From: Ophioderma brevispina
Taxonomy: Eukaryota; Echinodermata; Ophiuroidea; Amphilepidida; Ophiodermatidae
Assembly: GCA_023653785.1 (NCBI GenBank)
Contig: JAMKCH010079093.1
Location: 141,501-205,500 of the forward strand
Direction of reading: 5' to 3'
Length of the DNA stretch: 64,000 bases
Part shown: positions 60,141 through 64,000 of the stretch, one piece after another
Numbering within the stretch: the first letter of the stretch is position 1
Layout: each line of letters opens with the position of its first letter
Position numbers and translations under genes: made by a program
The notes under the pieces: model-generated
What the model was told of the DNA's origin: nothing
Database searches by the model: none
What the model saw: only the letters and a program-made list of their open reading frames with translations

Positions 60141-61028
60141 ACACAGCAGAATGGCCTTATTTATAAAGTTATATTAATGTCAAAACATAACTGAATTACC
60201 AAATTATAATTGGAATTAATTATAAAGCAGGCATTACAGAGGGTCAGATTTCATACACAAAGTAAAGTGTTTTTTTTCGCTAACTTGCAGAAATTTAGCG
60301 ATTTATTCTTGGATTCATTTATAAGCATCAACCTCTAATGTGATGTAAAAGTCAATATTTACCGTGTAACATTTTATGATACAACTGGCACATGTTTATA
60401 ACTGTTTATTTCAAAATCGACTTACAAAAACTTTGATCAAATTTAGATTTTCAGACTGATTGACAGAGGCAATGACTGCATGGGCATTGATAAGCAACGC
60501 TTCTAATAGACACGATGCACAGTGTATAATAGGGTTTTATTTTCACGATATCGCACATTCAATTTACATAAGGAAATCGATTCAAGAATCTAATACGCTT
60601 GATACAACTTATCCAGAGTTTGATGATTTGCATTTCGTACTGTCTTAAATTCAAAGCAACGGAGAAGGATATGCGCTTGGTGCAGCGTAAATTAAGCACT
60701 GCCTGGATTGATAATTGTTTGAATTGCAGTGTCGAAATCCAAAGATTTCCGTTTTAGCCCAAATGGATTAAAAGGGGTTATTTCTTTCTTAAACATTTGT
60801 CAATGAGAGACGATAAGCTTTTAAGGGACACGCTGATTTAAATGTCCCAATATTTGCACTTAATTTGTTATAGGACACCTAACGTTAACGTCAGAAGTTC
60901 ATAGTATCTTAAAGTATATTAGAATACACGCATAAAAATAAGTTTTAAAATTGCCTGCTGTCAACCATGCTTGTCAAAACTCTCGTGAACGACAGAAAAT
61001 TCTAATCATGTTTTTCTTACTTACTCAC
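60141..61028. other. Unassigned AT-rich spacer
   Basis: Nothing recognisable is seen. Confidence 0.5.
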
Positions 61029-61065
61029 ATCAAGTAATACATTTGTAAGCATCCTAAATAGGCAT
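61029..61065 (-). CDS. Candidate 37-nt microexon
   Basis: The minus strand carries a very strong acceptor (CTTCATATTTTTCTCTTGTAG) and the donor GAT|GTGAGT only 37 nt apart. Two frames are open. In one, ending with 2 nt, it would join in frame to an acceptor at GTCAAG|C in the 57.1-kb candidate. The piece is too short for domain recognition; splice-site strength is the only support. Confidence 0.22.
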
Positions 61066-61656
61066 CTACAAGAGAAAAATATGAAGGAGTATCTTTCTGC
61101 AAAATCCTTGTATCCCTTTAACTAACATAGCCAATGTCCCTCTGATAATATGAAGATGGCTTCGCGAATCCGGCCCCTCTTGCATAGTATATATGTGCAT
61201 GCTGTCAACACTTTATCTCCATAGACGCCTATACACCTGCATTTGCTTTCATCGCACACTACTAAAATCGACTTTCAGTTAGGTTTCTTATGCCTGCACT
61301 GGGAGAGTAAACTTTGTAATAACATAGTGTGAAAGCTAAACATCTGTTATCAGTGTTTTCTATAGACCACCTGTAGATTTAGATTAATTTATGCCTGTCG
61401 AAAGAGAAAGCGTTGTATCACATTGTAGTGAAATGGCATTTTTAATTGTCACAATTTTATCAATATTTGTGTAACACACATAGAACGTACACTTTTCTAG
61501 AGAGTGTGACAAAAATGTTGGTATTACACTCTTTAATTCCCAGTATCCATAATTGGAATTTGTTGATATTTAACCTAATAGCAATATCTAGAGACGGTTT
61601 TTCTATTGTTTTTAATTATTACCGTATTTTCATTATGACTTTATACAAAACTATTA
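61066..61656. other. Unassigned spacer
   Basis: An 82-codon hydrophobic plus ORF (61,446-61,694) runs into the palindrome below and is not supported as a gene. Confidence 0.45.
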
Positions 61657-61712
61657 TTGCATTCGCGAATGCAACAAAGTCGTATCTGTGCTGAAATTAC
61701 TTTGTTGCATTC
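61657..61712. repeat. Perfect 18-bp palindrome plus 14-bp stem-loop
   Basis: TTGCATTCGCGAATGCAA (61,657-61,674) is a perfect palindrome. Its right half begins a second stem: GAATGCAACAAAGT (61,667-61,680) pairs exactly with 61,699-61,712 across 18 bp. Related to the foldback at 59.1 kb. Confidence 0.85.
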
Positions 61713-62149
61713 ACAACATTTCCAAGTTATAGTGCAATAAAGTTGTGTCTACATTTAATTCACAAAATACGTTTGATTCCTCCTCAATTAATTGAGACAA
61801 AATATCACTATAGTTCTGTTGCAGGTAGAAGTTTATTTTGTGAGTACACCGAAGTCGTATCTACATCTTTAGTTTTACCAGAGAACAATTTTGTCTAATA
61901 AATTCTTAAATATTTTTAGTTTTTTGAAAAGCTGAAATTGTAATTTTGCATACGTTGTGAATACTTTGAGTTTGACCCACCTTGATCTAAGTCCTTCCGA
62001 ACTGGTCCTGAAACTTTTGATGGCGTATGTACAACGTTTCCTCACATCAGTCAGTCTATAGCCAAACGTGCTGCCTGTGTTGGGAATGAGGCTTTATTCT
62101 ACCATCATCCCTAGCCAAGACTGTTTTAAGTTTATGATACTACTGACTG
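61713..62149. other. Probable LINE 3' flank
   Basis: Minus-strand sequence downstream of the reverse-transcriptase remnant. It contains no intact ORF, but some in-frame pieces (about 62,000-62,150) may be the LINE C-terminus. Confidence 0.35.
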
Positions 62150-62800
62150 TGTGATCTTTGAAATTTGTTTGTCATATCCTCTCTCCACTTCTCGCTCCCA
62201 TTATCCTGCCAAGAGCAGTTATTTTCAAAGGCGGTAAAGTCTCTTGTCCATATCTCGTTTTCTTAGTGTCAATGTATCTGGCTATATGCACTGGGATGTG
62301 CGTGATAGAGTTTTCATTGTTTGTCATTTGATATCTTGGCTTTCCAGATTTATCATCGTTATATATTGCGACTGCTTCCCCTAACATCAACTTGACATAT
62401 CCTTTTTGATGGTGTCCCCAAGCTAGAAATTGTTTCACTGCTCAACTCTTGACCATCTGATGCTACTGTCATGCTTATCTTTGGAGATTGCTTGGATTTG
62501 TGCTTTACTTACATTAATTTTATCACTCATAGTTGACTACAATTGTTGGTGGAGGTCCCAGATTCAACGATGAGTGGGCAATGTCGTCTGCAAATCGAAA
62601 GTTGTTTATTATTCCACCTGATATGTTGACTCCATTTTCTAGATCATTTGTTGTCCTTAAACTGACCAATTCCAATCAGGTTTTAAACATCAAGGTGAAA
62701 AGACACAACCTTAGGCGTACCCCCACTATTGCTTTGAACCAGTGGCAAGCTCTCCATTTACGTATTCTCTATAATCCTTCTTGCCTAATTGAGTAAAAAA
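62150..62800 (-). pseudogene. Decayed LINE reverse transcriptase with FADD core
   Basis: On the minus strand, about 62,660-62,560 reads ENGVNISGGIINNFRFADDI, the RT palm motif C (F/Y-A-D-D) with the usual preceding 'GVxIxGxxINNLRFADD' strand. It is followed by KINVSKAQIQAISKDK, equal to the KxNxxKTKxM motif. Then, with frameshifts, come LGDTIKKD-like (YLGxxI..DG), a CQVDVRG-like segment, and LGRIMGARSGER (about 62,180-62,215), matching the RRILGxxRRER motif of many invertebrate endonuclease-reverse transcriptases. Upstream (62,700-62,800) VNGELATGSKQ precedes a degraded GVRQGC motif. Stops and frameshifts throughout mean it is inactive, and the 5' end is truncated. It is a different family from the LINE at 6.2-8.3 kb. 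Confidence 0.75.
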
Positions 62801-64000
62801 GCTATATAATAATCGATAAAATCAATTAAGCCGACATGTCAATGGCCACTTTGTTGCGCTCATGCGCGCACGCGTATGTATATAGTAGAGTGAGGCTTTG
62901 ATCGCGGTGTCGAGAGTGCGGTTGGTGTGTTTCATGCATGTGTCTTACTTAAGGAATAATATATATATATATCAATAAAAAAATAAAACCGATTTAATGC
63001 ACAGCAATGGTTCAGATACTCATATAATGATCACAACAATTTCTGTAAAATGGGATTTGTCACATCCTGAAGAAGTGTTACAAAGTCTCCCCTAAACATT
63101 TAACCAACAGCGAAAATTACTTGAACTAAAACTATCTTTAGTTTATTATTAGATACTTAGATTTGGGCTTAATTGTTCCAATGAGTGCAAAATATATACA
63201 AGCTTTACTAACCACACAAATACAAATGTTGACGAATCCCGAGGGCGCGTGTTTTCTCAAAATATGCCTGTGTCGTTTTAAACTTTGCCCTGGTTTTCTG
63301 GGCGGTTTAATATGTTTATACACCTCTTGCTGGCACGATAATCTTCTTTACTTTGCCGAGTCTTTTAACTAGTACACATCATGAATGCTTGCTATATCAT
63401 TATAATTATACTGCCAACGATGCTCCGGAATCTTTGTTGCAAAGTAACGTATTTACTAAGTACTGGAATTTACCATACTTTTATACCAAGCATATTTTAT
63501 ATCCAACCTAAATTATTAGCTGATCAAGTTATTACTATATTAACACGATGCATCCTATTTGCAAATTGGTATCCCCTCCATAGTTGATAATGGCATCTTT
63601 TTAGGTATTTTTGGTTGTATAATGTTGCGAAGTCCCCGCTTTTGTACGTTCCTCTTAATTTGTTTGCCGATAATTAATTACGTTCGCGTTTAGGTGTATC
63701 CACACTCATCCACATTTTAATGATTTGATCTTTTGTACCTCCTTATGTGTATTGAGATTTTGATTGATTGATTGATTGAATAAATTAGCACATCGGCAAG
63801 TGAAAAGATGCCGCTTACTTTCGACACTACGAGACTCCTATACAAGGGTGGAACAAAGATCTGAAAGGATCTGGAATCATTCTAAACTTTGTCACAAAAG
63901 GAAATAATACACACAGAAAAGATGTATTTTAAAGCAGGAACCATTTTGAGTACATATTACAACCCACGAGTTTTTGTGCGTGATAATGGATAATCAGCGA
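62801..64000. other. Unassigned spacer, with (GATT)n
   Basis: It contains a short (TA)n run (about 62,960) and a (TTGA)n tract at about 63,760-63,780. Overlapping 60-69-codon ORFs on both strands at 63,138-63,587 have no recognised features. Confidence 0.45.

Overview
The window looks like repeat-rich nuclear DNA from an animal. It is AT-rich and has no operon-like gene layout. It carries decayed LINE reverse-transcriptase genes, several TIR (MITE-like) elements with target-site duplications, tRNA-derived SINE-like sequence, microsatellites and a few short exon-like segments with GT/AG splice signals. A marine invertebrate (lophotrochozoan or basal deuterostome) is my guess; the sequence alone does not fix the phylum. 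No complete protein-coding gene, rRNA gene, functional tRNA gene or CRISPR array was found.

Layout. 1-11,870: three tandem copies of a ~4.65 kb unit. Copy 1 is interrupted by an 832-bp segment with a CAG/TAG microsatellite. Copy 2 has lost ~3.65 kb and carries a 3.7-kb TIR element, which itself encloses a decayed minus-strand LINE ORF2. Copy 3 is 3'-truncated and carries a 31-bp micro-inversion. 11,870-18,160: LINE 3' ends, CCAATATTGG-type arrays and an 8-bp-TSD hAT-like MITE. 18,160-26,700: several foldback/MITE elements (a TTAA-flanked 547-bp element, a four-palindrome foldback, small hairpins) and one exon-like segment. 27,241-28,728: a sharply bounded GC-rich, T-depleted block. 28,729-31,250: unrecognised sequence with two ORFs overlapping by ATGA. 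31,250-46,950: mostly non-coding, with a dispersed repeat family, SINE-like sequences and one exon candidate. 46,954-48,058: a CpG-dense element with about 20 ACGCGT palindromes, built of alternating inverted units. 48,059-64,000: more repeat-family copies, MITEs, foldbacks, three minus-strand exon candidates (one followed by AATAAA) and a decayed LINE with an FADD catalytic core.

How it fits together. Almost everything recognisable is transposable-element or tandem-repeat sequence. The exon-like pieces (18.87, 33.28, 56.0, 57.1 and 61.05 kb) all lie on the minus strand, so the window may be mainly intron and intergenic sequence of one or more minus-strand genes. That reading is inference and needs RNA evidence. 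The most unusual objects are the ACGCGT inverted-unit element, the T-depleted block, the foldback with nested palindromes at 19.9-20.4 kb, and the empty-site-resolved TIR transposon in copy 2.
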